From Paroedura picta (lineage: Eukaryota > Chordata > Lepidosauria > Squamata > Gekkonidae): 64,000 nucleotides of DNA. Position 1 is the stretch's first letter; every line of letters starts with the position of its first letter. Below the pieces are notes generated by a model. That model searched no databases. It saw nothing but the letters and a program-made list of their open reading frames with translations, and was not told where the DNA came from. This document shows, in pieces, positions 10,030 through 21,677 of this stretch. The DNA is taken from assembly GCF_049243985.1 (NCBI RefSeq), contig NC_135381.1, forward strand, positions 21,562,345 through 21,626,344, in the 5' to 3' direction. The position numbers were made by a program, and so were the translations under genes.

Positions 10030-11864
10030 TGTTTCTTCCTGGACATCTTTCTCATCACAAGATCATCATTCTCAATATAACTGCCCTGAGCATCAGAACG
10101 AAAAGGTTTTGAGATGCTCTCAACTGCAATGCTGACCACTGCAATTAACACCACTGATTCTAATAGTGATTGGCATGTTTTTGGGATTGGGCTATTAATA
10201 ATCCGTTGCTTCAGCCCTCTTTACAGGAACTGTGCTAGAATGTTATTAGTTTTCAAGCACCACTGGACTTCTATAATTTCACCTTAAAAAAAATCCCCTC
10301 CAAAAAAATCTACCCGCTGTACTAGCTTTTCCCCACTTGTAGAGATTTATTAGTTTAAACAGCATTGGCACTCTTCAAACATCTAGAATTGTGCTAAGCC
10401 CACATTTCTTTGCCTAGATGCACCAAGATCATCTGTTCAAGCAAGCTACAGTCTAGTAACAAACCCTCAAATGTTCAGAATACCCACACAGCAAACGTGA
10501 AATTAAAAAGGGTCATTTTGCTACCTGAACAAGATTTGTGCAACCCTGAAGGAATCAAGAAAGCAACCTGTTCTTGAACTCGTGTCTTCAACTTATAAAT
10601 ATTTTAAAAATGGGGAGTGGCAGCTTAAAATCAATAACCACAAATAAATGGATACAGCATTTTTTTTAATGACCAAGCCACAACTATAATAGAATATAAT
10701 AGAACTTTTATGAAGTCAGCACTGGTATAACACTTATTCTCTACAATTCGAGGTAACTGGCTTTCACCGACAGATTACAAGTACTGACACGAATGGCACC
10801 TGTCAGCCATGAAGGTCCTGCGGTTTACAGATGGATACCGTGCAATTTTCGTCCTGCTAATCTAATCAAAATTGCATCGTGATCCACCCGACAACAGCAA
10901 AACACAGCTTCAAGGCAACTCATCCCCACATCCTCCCTCTTATACAACACTCCTGAAGAAAAGCCTCCTTCTCCTCCACAGGCCGGGACAAGTGCAATAC
11001 TCTTAACAGTGAACCTACAAGTAATGCAACAAATCCCAACCCAGGGAGAAGCCAGTTACGAGCCAACTTTGGATGCTGAGGAAACTCATGTCCTCCCCGG
11101 ACATGGAAATCCTTTACTGCTCTCAACTACCACCACAGTCAGTTTTGCATGGATTTGCACAGCAACAGATACCAAGCTGAGATGCAAACCTGCAAAACGG
11201 ACTGTAGATCAGCACAGTCTTCCTGGCATGCCGCTCCATGGACAGCAAGTGCTTTTGGATCCAGCAGGACTGTAAGTGCCCATATTACAGTAGATTTGGG
11301 TGAACAACTACCTGCACTATGAGCACTTTGGTACTGCAAGGACAAGGCGAGTATAGAGCTCAATAGACGACAAGCTTCCACGGCACAGAATCCACTGGCT
11401 GATGGAGAGACCTGTAACTTTTCTGCATTCCCAAAGGCAAAATTAGTAAACGTCTTCTGAATACCAGCCACACTGCATGCCCCACCCCCAGAGCCCACCT
11501 ACACCTATTTTGGAGCGAGGGAAAAAAGAGAATTTTGATCATGGTGAAGTACAAGTACTGACTAGTTAATTAGTACTGTGTGTTTTAATGTCATTGGTGA
11601 TTTTTTCCCCCCTGGTCCATCATTTTCATGATGCTTCTGGGCTCTAATTTACAAACAAAATTCAAGTAGTATTTTTCACAGGGGTTTGTGGAATGACACA
11701 ACACCCAAATTGCTGTGGGTGTGGGGGACAAGTTAGTATATGTCTGATAATAGGCTTCCAATTTATTGCAATCTGTACTAATGAATACTTGAAAAGCGTA
11801 AGATCAAGTCAACTGTTTTATGATTTGTCAGAACAAGTGGGCAACCTTAAGTAATCACCTAACC
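10030..11864. other. Unannotated intergenic DNA
   Basis: I see no known repeat or gene. The stretch 10.7-11.5 kb has somewhat higher GC and longer chance frames on the minus strand (up to 119 residues) with no recognisable domain. A segment at 11,276-11,345 resembles one at 12,309-12,370, perhaps an old local duplication. Confidence 0.35.
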
Positions 11865-11938
11865 CAGCAAACATTGGCAGGGGCTCATGGGAATTGTAGT
11901 CCATGGACATCTGGAGGACCACAGGTTGACTACCCCTG
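11865..11938. mobile_element. Half-length hAT MITE family A with perfect target-site duplication
   Basis: It starts CAGCAAACATTGGCAGGGG, at what is normally the centre of the palindrome, and ends GACTACCCCTG. It contains only the right arm, yet perfect 8-mers acctaacc flank it (11857-11864 and 11939-11946). Confidence 0.85.
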
Positions 11939-11946
11939 ACCTAACC

Positions 11947-12949
11947 GAATGTCCTTTGGAACTGTCTTGGATATTGGACTACAACATCTGCCGACATAAC
12001 TATAGATCAACATTAATAATCAGAAATAGTTCACACCATTATCATATTTGAAAGCCATCCAGAGCTCTTAAAATAAAAATCCACAAGGCTTAAGTTTAGG
12101 TCTCTTCATGTTCCATCTGCTCCTGCCAGCAGCTTGTGCCAGAAGGAGCATTCAGGGCAGTAGATTCTAAGCTACTTCACTAACTGCACTAGATGCACCT
12201 TAGCACAAGCTGCTCTTTGGCATCCCAGCCTTAAGCAGCCATCCAGTAGCCTTGGCTCTACCAGAAGTCAGCAGCAACCACTACATAGATTGCCTTCATG
12301 AAGCTGAAGTGCCAATACTGCAGTAGGGGCCAATATGCTACCTGCACTATAAGCACTTTTGCGTCACTCAAGGCTCATCCGAAGCACCAAAGACCGTGAT
12401 CCTTTGCATCTTCCTTCCATAAACATTAAGTCGCCCAAGCACTTTCTTATTCCAAGGACCAATGATGCTCCAGGAGATAGCTGCTGGAATGGAAAAGGAG
12501 AAAAAGGAAAACATATTAACAGTAATTCACAAAGTGCCTTGATTACCTGACAAAAAGAAGCAAGACTTGGAGGCAGCTTCTCAACATGGCAAGGAGCAAA
12601 GTACCCAAAATCAAATGAAAGCTGCAGTCACCACAATTTACTATGCATCTCTCTGCTAGTCATCAGTGGTTACATAACTCTTCCCAAACTCTATTGCCAC
12701 AACTATAACTTTCTGGCCTCTGTGTTGGCAACTAGTGCAGGGGGAGGAACTCAGAGGGGAAAGTTGGTAGACTCAGGCACCAGATGTATGAGTACAATTG
12801 CTGCTTCATCCTCCAACATCAGCCATTAGTGTCTAAATTTATGACTGTATTGAAGGTTGTGCGTACAAAGTCCAGATTTAAGTGATTAAAAACGACCAAA
12901 AAAATCTACATGCAGCTCAGCCATCAAGTGACCTCAAGATATTGGCAGC
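11947..12949. other. Unannotated intergenic DNA
   Basis: No gene or named repeat recognised. Confidence 0.35.
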
Positions 12950-13116
12950 ACACTTTTCCCAATAAAGGGGAACCAAGGCAGTTTACATCATTTCCCCCTC
13001 CTCCAGATTTGGTTGTAATATCTGACCCAAGATCACCCAGTATAATGTGTTGGCAGAGCAGGGATTTGAACCTGGGTCTCCCTGATCTTAGTCTAACACT
13101 CTAACCACTACACTAC
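12950..13116 (-). mobile_element. tRNA-derived SINE, minus orientation
   Basis: Read on the minus strand it has a tRNA-like head 'tgtagtggttagagtgttag' and B-box-like 'ggttcaaatccctgctctg', then 'gggtgatcttgggtcagata'. These are split Pol III promoter features of a SINE, not a functional tRNA gene. Confidence 0.65.
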
Positions 13117-13744
13117 AAGGGCAATGAATGGTTCTTAGACTGCCCTCTTCTTCAAGCTTGGACTAGATTGTGACAACCTAGAACAGCACAATCTTGGTTC
13201 ACATCCTCACCCCCATTCAAGACCTGATCCTCAGCATTAGCTTGCTTCTGCTTTATGAAACTAACTTCCTAAGGTCGATCCCCCTCTTTCAGCAGTGATA
13301 TTATTATGCCTTCTCCCAAATTAGCAATAATTTGTATGTGTGTATTCTTTAAATGGCAATTAAAAACACGTATAATACAATTTTATGTGGCAATTATGCC
13401 ATTAAGTCTGGCAAAAGTGCTCCTTGAGATATTTGGTTCCTGGTAGTGAAGCAAATGGCATGAAGTGTCCCCATTTAGAAGAAAAATATGCTCACAAAAG
13501 GACATAGAAGCAGGCTGCCTTTCCTTACACCAGAAGTTCAATTCAAGTACAAATCTTTATTCAAAGCTTCCTCCCAGAATTATACTAAGCCCACCTACTG
13601 ATTTTCACTGCCATTCATAGTATGTCAGTTGTGCACTTTTCTCTAAATCTGAGCTCACCATCTGCTTTTGTAGGACAAGAAAGAGGTATCTTGGTTTATT
13701 CTCCAAGACTCATCCTTCTGCATCATAGCCTGTTATATAAATAA
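13117..13744. other. Unannotated intergenic DNA
   Basis: AT-rich; I see nothing recognisable. Confidence 0.4.
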
Positions 13745-14025
13745 AAAATGAGTCCAATATTGATTTATTCAAGGCATGAGCTTTTGTGTGCAGGCACACT
13801 TCCTCAGACAAAATGGAACAAGGATCATGAGAGTAGAGATATATAGAGAAGGTAAATCAGTGGCAAACCTTGTCTATATATCTGTACTCTTATGATTTTT
13901 GTTCCATTTTGACTCAGGAAGTGTGCGTGCACACAAAAGCTCATGCCTTGAATAAATCTTTGTTGGTCTTGAAGATGCTACTGGACTCTACTTCTGTTGT
14001 GGTACTTCAAACCAACACGCCGACC
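13745..14025. mobile_element. Inverted pair of Penelope-like terminal repeats
   Basis: A plus-strand copy (13,745-about 13,860) and a minus-strand copy (about 13,866-14,025) face each other. Both carry 'ttcaaggcatgagctttt', the hairpin block and 'aatggaacaa', then a CTCTTATGAT-like inner part. Together they form a long imperfect palindrome. Confidence 0.7.
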
Positions 14026-14299
14026 CACTGGAATCTGTGGTAGTAATGTTTCACTTACTGCTATTATTTTTGCTAACAGAAGTGAGCTACTATCAGAAAC
14101 AAAGAATTGAGAGACTTCAAGAGAGTGATACAAAGGCATAAATACTTGTAAGCCCAATCACTCTCAAACACACCCTAGGGCTGTAAATAAAGTGAGAAAT
14201 TCACCCTTTGGGATACAAATTATCTCTCCTAATGTCTAGGAGATCCCTTCCACAGCCCTGTTCCAGAACACCTTTAAGGGAAGAGAAGCTGAAAGGGAC

Positions 14300-16500
14300 C
14301 TCCTTGCATCACCCAATGGGCAGCATTTCTCCTCGCTCCCCAAAACTTTTGCTTGTTGGTAACAGGAATAGGAAACCACGGCTATGCGCCTGGACTCGGC
14401 GGCGTTGCCATTTCCAAAGCCCGAAGCGTTTTGAATCTTTTATCGGACTGGGAACGGAGAGAGGCCCTCTCACAAAGAACCTCCGTGCCGTCGGGGGAGA
14501 GCTCAGGCTCTTGCCATCCTCCGGTAAGCGGCAGCCCATTGAGAGCAGCCCGGCTCCCCGAGACGCTTCCTGCCCCCACGCGTCTTCTTGGGGCGCCTGC
14601 ACCACGTGCAGTCCCGCGCGCTCACACGAACCCCCTCGTGCCGCCGCGGCCGCGATTAAAGAGAAAGGGAGCGGAGCATTGTGGGAAAGCGAGTCCTCCA
14701 TTCAAAGACCCAAAAACGCGCCAACGGGGGCAGCCCCCGCCTCCTTCCTCTCCGCTCTGAGCCCCCCCCCCTCCTCCATGCCTGCGAAATCCACGCGCCA
14801 CCCGCGTGGCCAGGCAAAGGCACCTGAGGCACCCCGCGTGGCCCACCCGCCCCCAGAAGCGCGCCCCCCCTCGAGAGGTGGGGCGGCCACTATCCGGAGC
14901 GTGCAGGAGGAGACCCCGCCTCAGCGCCCGAGACTGGACGAGGAGCGCGAGCCGCCTCTCCATTCCCTTCAAACTTCGTCGCGCGCGCTCTCTCCCTCTC
15001 TCCCCACCCACGCCGCTCGCGCCGCGCTCCCGCCCGCAGAGCGTCCCCCAAATGGGGCTCGCCCCCCCCCCCCGAGCGGACACAACCTGGCCGGCACGAG
15101 AAGAGCGCCCGAGCGGCGCTTCCAGGGGCCCCTTTGTCTCCGCGCCGGGGCTACCCGGCCTGCCGCGCTCCGCCTCCCGCCGGCGCACAAAGTTTGCAAA
15201 CTCCCCGGGCGGCGCGCTTCCAACCCCCCCCCCCCCCCGCAGCGACAGGCGGGAGAAGCTCCCACGGACCCTCCGCTCCGGAGCAGGGAAGCCGGCTGAG
15301 CGGCGCGCGCGGAACTCCACGCCAGCTCGCTCCTCGTGTCCCGGGCGCACCTCCTCTCCGCAGCGCATGGTGGTGTGCGGCCGGGGAACTACAAGCACCG
15401 GCGTGCCCCGCGTGCACGCGCATGCGCATTCCTGGACACGCGCGCTCTGACCCTCCTCTGCTCCTCCCCCCCCTACCCCCCGCTGCCACCCGTGCTCGGA
15501 AAGGCCCGAGATGCGCACCCGGGATGGAGTCCTCCCGCCCCCCTTCGCCCTGCGCCATGTGCAAGCCCAACAATGCTTCCCCGAAAAGCCTCCCGGGCCC
15601 TGTCGCCAGCGTCCTCCCGATCAGGCGCAATCTCGCGCCCTAAAGACATGTCCCCATCCCCGAAGAAAGAGGCAACCCCCACCCAGCCCCCCGGACAAAA
15701 GGGTTGGGGCGCAACGCTGGAAAAACCAATTCGGGACTCCGCAATCTTCCGCCCTTGCATGTGTAGGGGAGGGGGGCTTTGCTGAATTCTCTGCCCCGTG
15801 TTTCAATTCCCGGTCTTGTTCACACGGGCATTGCCGCTATGCCACACTTGAGAGCATCGCCGCAAGGAGACGCAGCCACAAGTGCCCTGGAAGTTACAAA
15901 AGTGGCTGCCATGAGTGCAGCCCTTGTCCCAAAAAGCAAAGAGCCGGCTGGCGGCCGAGGGAAAGAGGCACCCACCCTCTCGGGCAACGTCCCAACCAGC
16001 CGCTCGCGGCCAAACGAGTCCGCTCTCCTACAGGTGGGCGTGCGGCGCCCAAAAGAGACTTGGCTTGCTAAAGAGCAGCCGCGCGATCGCTTAACTGCTT
16101 TGGACCCCTTGCAGCCGTCTTGGGAGCCCGAGGCACCTTGCAAGGAGCGGAAAGCAAAAGAAGCGAAGCAGGAGGAAGACCCAACACGAGGGACGGAAAC
16201 TGCAGGGGGGATGGCGGCGGTGGTCTCCCAAAAGCCAGAGTCCCACCCTCCCTTTGGAACGGCCTTGTTCGGCTTCTGGGGGAAGAATGGGGAAAGCGAA
16301 ACATATTACCTTGCAAGTCCCGTGCATAAGGCTGCAATAAAAAAAAAAAAGATTTACGAAAGTGGCGCGAAGATAATATCATGTGATCTCAAGACTGGGC
16401 GTCCCCTTTTCCTTTTACCAACCAGCCAAAAAAGAAGAGGCTGGGATAAAGGCAGTGGGAGGGAGCACGTCCGCTCCCCGCGTAATTAGCATAATTAATT
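14300..16500. promoter_or_regulatory. Large CpG island with no assigned gene
   Basis: About 2.2 kb of very GC- and CpG-rich DNA includes an NRF1-type site near 15,419-15,427 (GCGCATGCGC-like), many GC boxes, and C-runs at about 15,060 and 15,225. Long open frames exist in several phases on both strands (up to 363 residues), but they overlap each other, are rich in P, R, A and G, and resemble no family I know, so I read them as composition artefacts. The island lies 14 kb upstream of GPC3 and 20 kb upstream of PHF6. It could drive a lncRNA, a GPC3 alternative start or a lineage-specific gene. Confidence 0.6.
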
Positions 16501-16560
16501 GTGTCCTGCAGCTGCAGCCCGTCCCCCTTAGCCACTGGAAGCCTGGGGGAACGCATAGTG

Positions 16561-16928
16561 CAGTGGCTCTCAACCTTCCTAATGCCGCCACCCGTTAATG
16601 CACTTCCTCATGTTGTGGTGACCCCCAACCATAAAATTATGCAAGTGTTCTTTCACAGAAATTAAACCGAAACCGACCAATGGCGTAAAGAGCCATTGTT
16701 CATGATTGTATATAAATTGTTTTATTCCTGGGCTTTCTCAGTTCAGTTCTGTCCCACTCTTTTCCTGTGTTCCACATAGACTAATGCTCTATCTCGATCT
16801 ACCCCGCAAGGCTGTTGTGTAGATGGCACCCCTCTCCCCCCTCGCCAAGCTGCTTGCCCTTCCATGACCCCTGTGAAAGGGTCGTTCAACCCCCAAAGTG
16901 GTCCCGACCCCATGGTTGAGAAGCACTG
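16561..16928. mobile_element. Full-length non-autonomous SPIN-like hAT transposon
   Basis: It runs from CAGTGGCTCTCAACCTTCC to GGTTGAGAAGCACTG, with target-site duplication gcatagtg (16553-16560) and ccatagtg (16929-16936), 7 of 8 identical. Length and interior match the copy at 9549-9921, so the two belong to one non-autonomous subfamily. It sits at the edge of the CpG island. Confidence 0.88.
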
Positions 16929-16936
16929 CCATAGTG

Positions 16937-18417
16937 CCGTGCATCTTGGATGAACAGGGATTAAAGAATTTCAAGGGCGAACGGGTGGATGTTCAAATTC
17001 TATCTCTTAAAATTAGTCACTGGTGTTTAGTTTAATTTATGCTCTTGTGGTCTGGCAGGGGGTTAACTGGGACTCTTAGTGTGCTGATGTTTATCTTTTT
17101 ATCAATATTTTATCAATATTTTATCAATATTTTCCGTGTTGCTCCTTCCAAGAGCAGATCCCAAAGAGTGATAATATCCATAATCGTTTAAAGTTATCAA
17201 CTCACTATAGAAGTTTGGTAATGCGATACAATTTTCCCAGTTTTTAACTTTTAAAAAATAATGTGGAGAAATGGGGATGTCTGTTGCGTATGTGTCACTA
17301 AATTTCAACAATTTACTTTTGTTCAAAATATACTGTGGATTTGTTTTGTCCTCACTTGCATCCCAACTAAACCTTGTTTAGTAAAAAAGCAAACAAAAAA
17401 ACAAAAACCCACCTCATTTGGGGGTGGGGGGTTTGAACACTTTCCTCTTCAAATATCAGCATTTCAAAAGGATTAGACCATTTCATGGAATGGGCACATC
17501 CTTCAGAACAAAAACTAGCCTTTCCACTCTGTATTCTCAACCCCCGGGCCTCCCCCCATGTGTCTAGAATAGCTAGAACCCAGCAAAAAGCACATGATCT
17601 CATGCTTTAAAAAAAAGTCATGCTGAGGCTAAAAGCTAAGTGCTTGTGACCCCTCAACCCTTCTCCCATCCCCCCTGCAAGACCACAACCCTAAGCTTCC
17701 AAGTCAAACTCTTTTTTTTTAATTGCTGGGTGAACAATAACTTTTTCAGGCTCACTCACTCATTGCAAGAAAGCATCAAGGATATGTCCTGTCCACCTAC
17801 AGTACTGCAAAGTGTATTGCAAAAAAACAAGTCCTATAGGACACTAAATATTAACAAATGCATTGTAGCTTGAACTTTCATGAGCTTTCCCTGCAGTGAA
17901 TGTGAGAGTAATTCTGATATTCCCTCTGGTTCCTAATGTTAAATTGAATAAGCTTTTCATCTCTGCTTCTAACTGTAGCACTAATAATTTTATGTGCTGT
18001 ACATTTCAAGTGTTCAAAGCCTGTTTACCTAAATTATATTGGTAGGAACTAATTGGAAACCACTAAGCATTCCATAACTCTGGAAAAATACCTGCTATCT
18101 TAAGGGACTGTTCAGGCAATTCCAATCACCTTTCCCATAGGGCCATTGCTAAACCTGACTCATATATACTATATACTTATATACTAAGTAGCAAAGCCAA
18201 ATCAGTAAACGAAGCAAAATACATTTTATTGGAATGTGGCAGCTGATCTGAAATATATCTTGAAAGCAACTGCTAGTGAGAAACAGATTCCATTTGATTC
18301 TGAAATAAAATTAGGTGTCTCATTAAACCCCACTATTTGCACCATAGCTTAGGAAGAGAGAAAACTGGTCCCCTGGAAACCAGGTATTATTATGTTCCTG
18401 ACAAAATGAGACAAAAA
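16937..18417. other. Unannotated intergenic DNA with a small tandem repeat
   Basis: A tandem repeat of 'atcaatatttt' units (about 3 copies) lies at 17,101-17,133. I recognise no gene or dispersed repeat. Confidence 0.4.
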
Positions 18418-18430
18418 CTGTTGTTCAGCT

Positions 18431-18590
18431 AGATTCAGGCGGGTAGCTGTTTTGATCTGAAGCAGTAAAACAAAGGCACCTTTAAGACCAACAAAGTTTT
18501 ATTCAAAGTTTGTTGCTTGCACACAAAAGCTTATACCTTGAGCAAAAAAAAAAATTCGGCTTAAAGGTGCCACTGGATTCAAACTTTGTT
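18431..18590. mobile_element. Palindromic Penelope-like terminal-repeat dimer with 13-bp target-site duplication
   Basis: A plus-strand unit (18,431-18,508) is followed by a minus-strand unit (18,512-18,590). The pair is flanked by ctgttgttcagct at 18,418-18,430 and again at 18,591-18,603. The perfect duplication shows that the dimer was inserted as one unit. Confidence 0.8.
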
Positions 18591-18603
18591 CTGTTGTTCA
18601 GCT

Positions 18604-20090
18604 GCTATTTTCTAGGGTTTAACTTCTCTTTTTTACAATCTAGGTCCCAAGTCATTTTATATTTTAAGGAAGAGTTTTCCAGAAATCCAGGTTGTTGCCT
18701 TCCCCCTCTCCCTCTCTAGTATATTTTTAAATAGAAAGAGGCTGGGAGGCCTAAAATCAAAGTTGTCAAATGAAACAGATTCCTTGAACAAGGTGGGAGG
18801 GCTCTCTGGGTAAAAAAAAAAAAAGCTCACACACAGAGAAAGAGATGCTATTTTGTTACTTGATACATCTGCAGGGGCAATTTGAGTCTTCATTGCAGGC
18901 AGAATTGGGCTTTTGTTTTACCCAGAATGTTCCCCCTCTAGGTAGATTTCTCACATGGACATAATGAAACAGGTCTACTCTGAATTCTACTGAATTCTTT
19001 TCAATGGGGTATACTCCTAGGAAAGGGCACTGTAAATTGTCCTTTCATACAAATTCATTCATAATTTTAAACAATATATTTACTTATGGAAAATATTTCA
19101 TTACAAGCAGAGTGTAAAACTTTAATTTAAAAAAAAAGAATGTATAATTCAAATATCTTTAAAAAATTACTAATATCACATCACTTTATATTTATAAGGA
19201 AATATAATGCAGCCACAGAAGGATATAATAACTACAAATGAGATTTTGAGAAATGCTGAAAAGGTCCTAAATAACAAATTTCAAAATCATCAGTTCTACC
19301 ACACATAGTTTAAGCAAGTGAGCTGTTTAAACTTGGCGGGGGGAGGGGGGGACTGCCAGTGAAGCATTGTTGAGAAAGGTGTACATCTCAGAAATAGGAC
19401 ATTTTTTCGTTCATATGCTATTTTTGAAAGTCTTTTTCCTATTTGGAATAAAGTAACACACCTTTCACAATATAAATTCTTCTGCTGTACCAACTAACTC
19501 ACACATAGTTAAATTAATTATCATACTTTGGAAACCAATCCAGCTCTTAGGTCTATCAATTTAATAAAGAAACTATGCTTTGGAGATGCATGGAAGCATG
19601 TATGTTTTTTTAACCTTGCTTTGCTTCCTATCCTCATTTTCTGATATCTAGCTTGGCATAGAATCTTGTGAGCCTGCCCATTTGCTAATTGTTAAACAAA
19701 ATGGAATACCAGTTTCGAAAAGTGTTTTACCACAAAAGCTGTTGACTTCAGTTTTCACTGTGTAGCAAGATAATTAAGAAGCTGAGAATGTGGGGTTTTT
19801 TTCCAAAACACAAAGTACACTGACCTTCCTAACGTGTATCAAACATATCCGTATCTATACAAACTTACAAACCCATGCACACCAGAAGGTATATTTTTGT
19901 GGTTTAAAATATCCTTTTTCTTCTTCCTTTTATAGTTAACTTCCTCTGTTCCCTCTGATTCATGCTCTCTCAAGTATTCACTTCAATGTTTTCTTCCATA
20001 TCCATTAAGAACTTAAAGTAAAGCTTAACCATTTTCATGCTGTAGATAATGAGGCTAAGAGAAAGATTAGGTGTCAGAAAAACAGCGTAT
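18604..20090. other. Unannotated intergenic DNA
   Basis: AT-rich; no gene, RNA or named repeat recognised. Confidence 0.4.
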
Positions 20091-20098
20091 TAGTAGCG

Positions 20099-20308
20099 TA
20101 AGGTGACCAGATTGTCCCACTTTAGAAGGGACATCTGGGGGTACCTGGCAAATTGTACTTATGTTAAAATTTTAAAAATATATATATTACAATACTATTT
20201 TTGCGTTATATGGACATTTTTGTTGCTCCACATAGACCAAATTTTTAATCAAGAACTCCCCTGGTCAATGGTGTCCCGCTTTACCAATGTTAAAATCTGC
20301 TCACTTTA
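20099..20308. mobile_element. hAT MITE family B (TAAGGTGACCAG ends)
   Basis: It starts TAAGGTGACCAGATTGTCCC and ends with the inverted AAATCTGCTCACTTTA. The flanking 8-mers tagtagcg and taatagtg are only partly alike, so this copy is older than those at 24.6 and 33.5 kb. Confidence 0.75.
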
Positions 20309-20352
20309 TAATAGTGTCAAGAATTATGTAGGAATCAACTGCAATGTAAGCA

Positions 20353-21667
20353 TAGATTCAAATGGGTAGCCGTGTTGGTCTGAAGTAGCACAATAAAATC
20401 CAGTCCAGTAGCATCTTTAAGACCAACAAAGATCTATTCAAGGCGTGAGCTTTCGAGTGCAAGTACTTTTCCTCAGACTGTGAACTACCATCATCACAGT
20501 GGGAATACAAAGCAAAAATTAATTATGTTAAATTAGTAAACTATGTCACACATCAAAGAAATAAAACTGTCTATGTCAGTGATCAACGACTCCCACCCCA
20601 CCATTTGTTGCTGACCCCATCTGTCTCCATACAAGTATGAAACATTCCTGTATTTCATCCCAAAACCAGGGAGTTAAACTCAAAATTCCATTACATATCA
20701 CTACTATAACGTTACAGTCACATTGTTCCAAATAAAATAAATTGTGAGGAATGTGGATTCACGAGTTAAACAAGGTTAGCATGCATACTGAGATTTAAAA
20801 AAAACCCTATGTCTTTGTTAAGTCCAAGGTATGTCATAGTTTTGAGTGTTGTAATAACTTGCTCTTGTGGCGCAGAGTGGCAAGGCAGCCGACATGCAGT
20901 CTGAAGCTCTGCCCATGAGCCTGGGAGTTCAATCCCAGCAACCGGCTCAAGGTTGACTCAGCCTTCCAAGGTCGGTAAAACGAGTACCCAGCTTGTTTGC
21001 TGGGGGGGTAAACGGTAATGACTGGGGAAGGCACTGGCAAACCACCCCGTATTGAGTCTGCCATGAAAACACTAGAGGGTGTCACCCCAAGGGTCAGACA
21101 TGACCCGGTGCTTGCACAGGGGATACCTTTACCTTTAATAACTTGCATTTCTGCAATCTCCCTTTCTAGCCTGTTCTTGAAGTTCTTTTGCAATAAAATG
21201 CTACTTTCAGGTCCCTTATTGAATTTCCTGCAAAGTTGAAGTGTTCCCCTACAGGTTTTTCAGTTCTGTGGTTTTTGATGTCAGACCTGTGTCCATTGAT
21301 TCTTGCCAGCACCGCAATTCACTTGCTGGAATGTTTCACACTTGGGTGGAGACAGATGGGGCCAGCAGCAAATGGTGGGGTGGGAGCCATTGATCACTGA
21401 CATAGACAGTTTATTTCTCCTATGTTTTTGTGAACTACAACTGAATTTGACAGGACTGATTGGCTGTTTTGGCAAAGAATTATCATACGGCTGTATTTGG
21501 ATGTGTGACACAGTTTACTAATTTAACATAATTATTTTTTGCTTTATATTCCCACTGTCATGATGGTAGTTCATAATCTGAGGAAGAGTGCTTGCACTCA
21601 AAAGCTCATGCCTTGAATAGATCTTTGTTGGTCTTAAAGGTGCTACTGGATTCTGATTTTATTGTGT
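20353..21667 (-). mobile_element. Penelope-like element with inverted terminal repeats and endonuclease remnant
   Basis: Perfect 10-mers aatgtaagca flank the unit (20,343-20,352 and 21,668-21,677). Its terminal repeats (about 20,353-20,635 and 21,345-21,667) are inverted copies of one another. Between them a minus-strand remnant reads INGHRSDIKN, KPVGEHFN and NFKNRLEREIAEMQ-like segments, in the style of the C-terminal GIY-YIG endonuclease region of vertebrate Penelope-like elements. The reverse transcriptase is missing, so the copy cannot move alone. A Sauria SINE sits inside it. The terminal repeats carry hammerhead-like cores (CTGANGA, hairpin, GAAA). The family name rests on remembered similarity. 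Confidence 0.7.
20863..21135 (+). mobile_element. Sauria SINE (tRNA head, Bov-B-type tail)
   Basis: The head 'gtggcgcagagtggcaaggc' (A-box region) and 'gggagttcaatcccagc' (B box) are followed by 'gtaatgactggggaaggcac' and the tail 'gtcagacatgacccggtgct'. The target-site duplication taataacttgc occurs at 20,852-20,862 and 21,136-21,146. The tail resembles Bov-B 3' sequence, which fits mobilisation by that LINE. Confidence 0.88.
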
Positions 21668-21677
21668 AATGTAAGCA

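Noticed and set aside
14208-15785. Long open frames (up to 363 codons) on both strands in the CpG island
   Set aside because: They overlap in several phases, are dominated by P, R, A, G and S, and match no known family; this is expected when stop codons are rare in GC-rich DNA.
15779-16489. 236-codon plus-strand frame with an internal MAAVVSQKPE start in an ATGGCGGCGG context
   Set aside because: No domain recognised, and its composition follows the island; a real exon cannot be shown without transcripts or conservation.
20863-20960. tRNA gene at the SINE heads
   Set aside because: A and B boxes are present, but the cloverleaf is not intact and a SINE tail follows.
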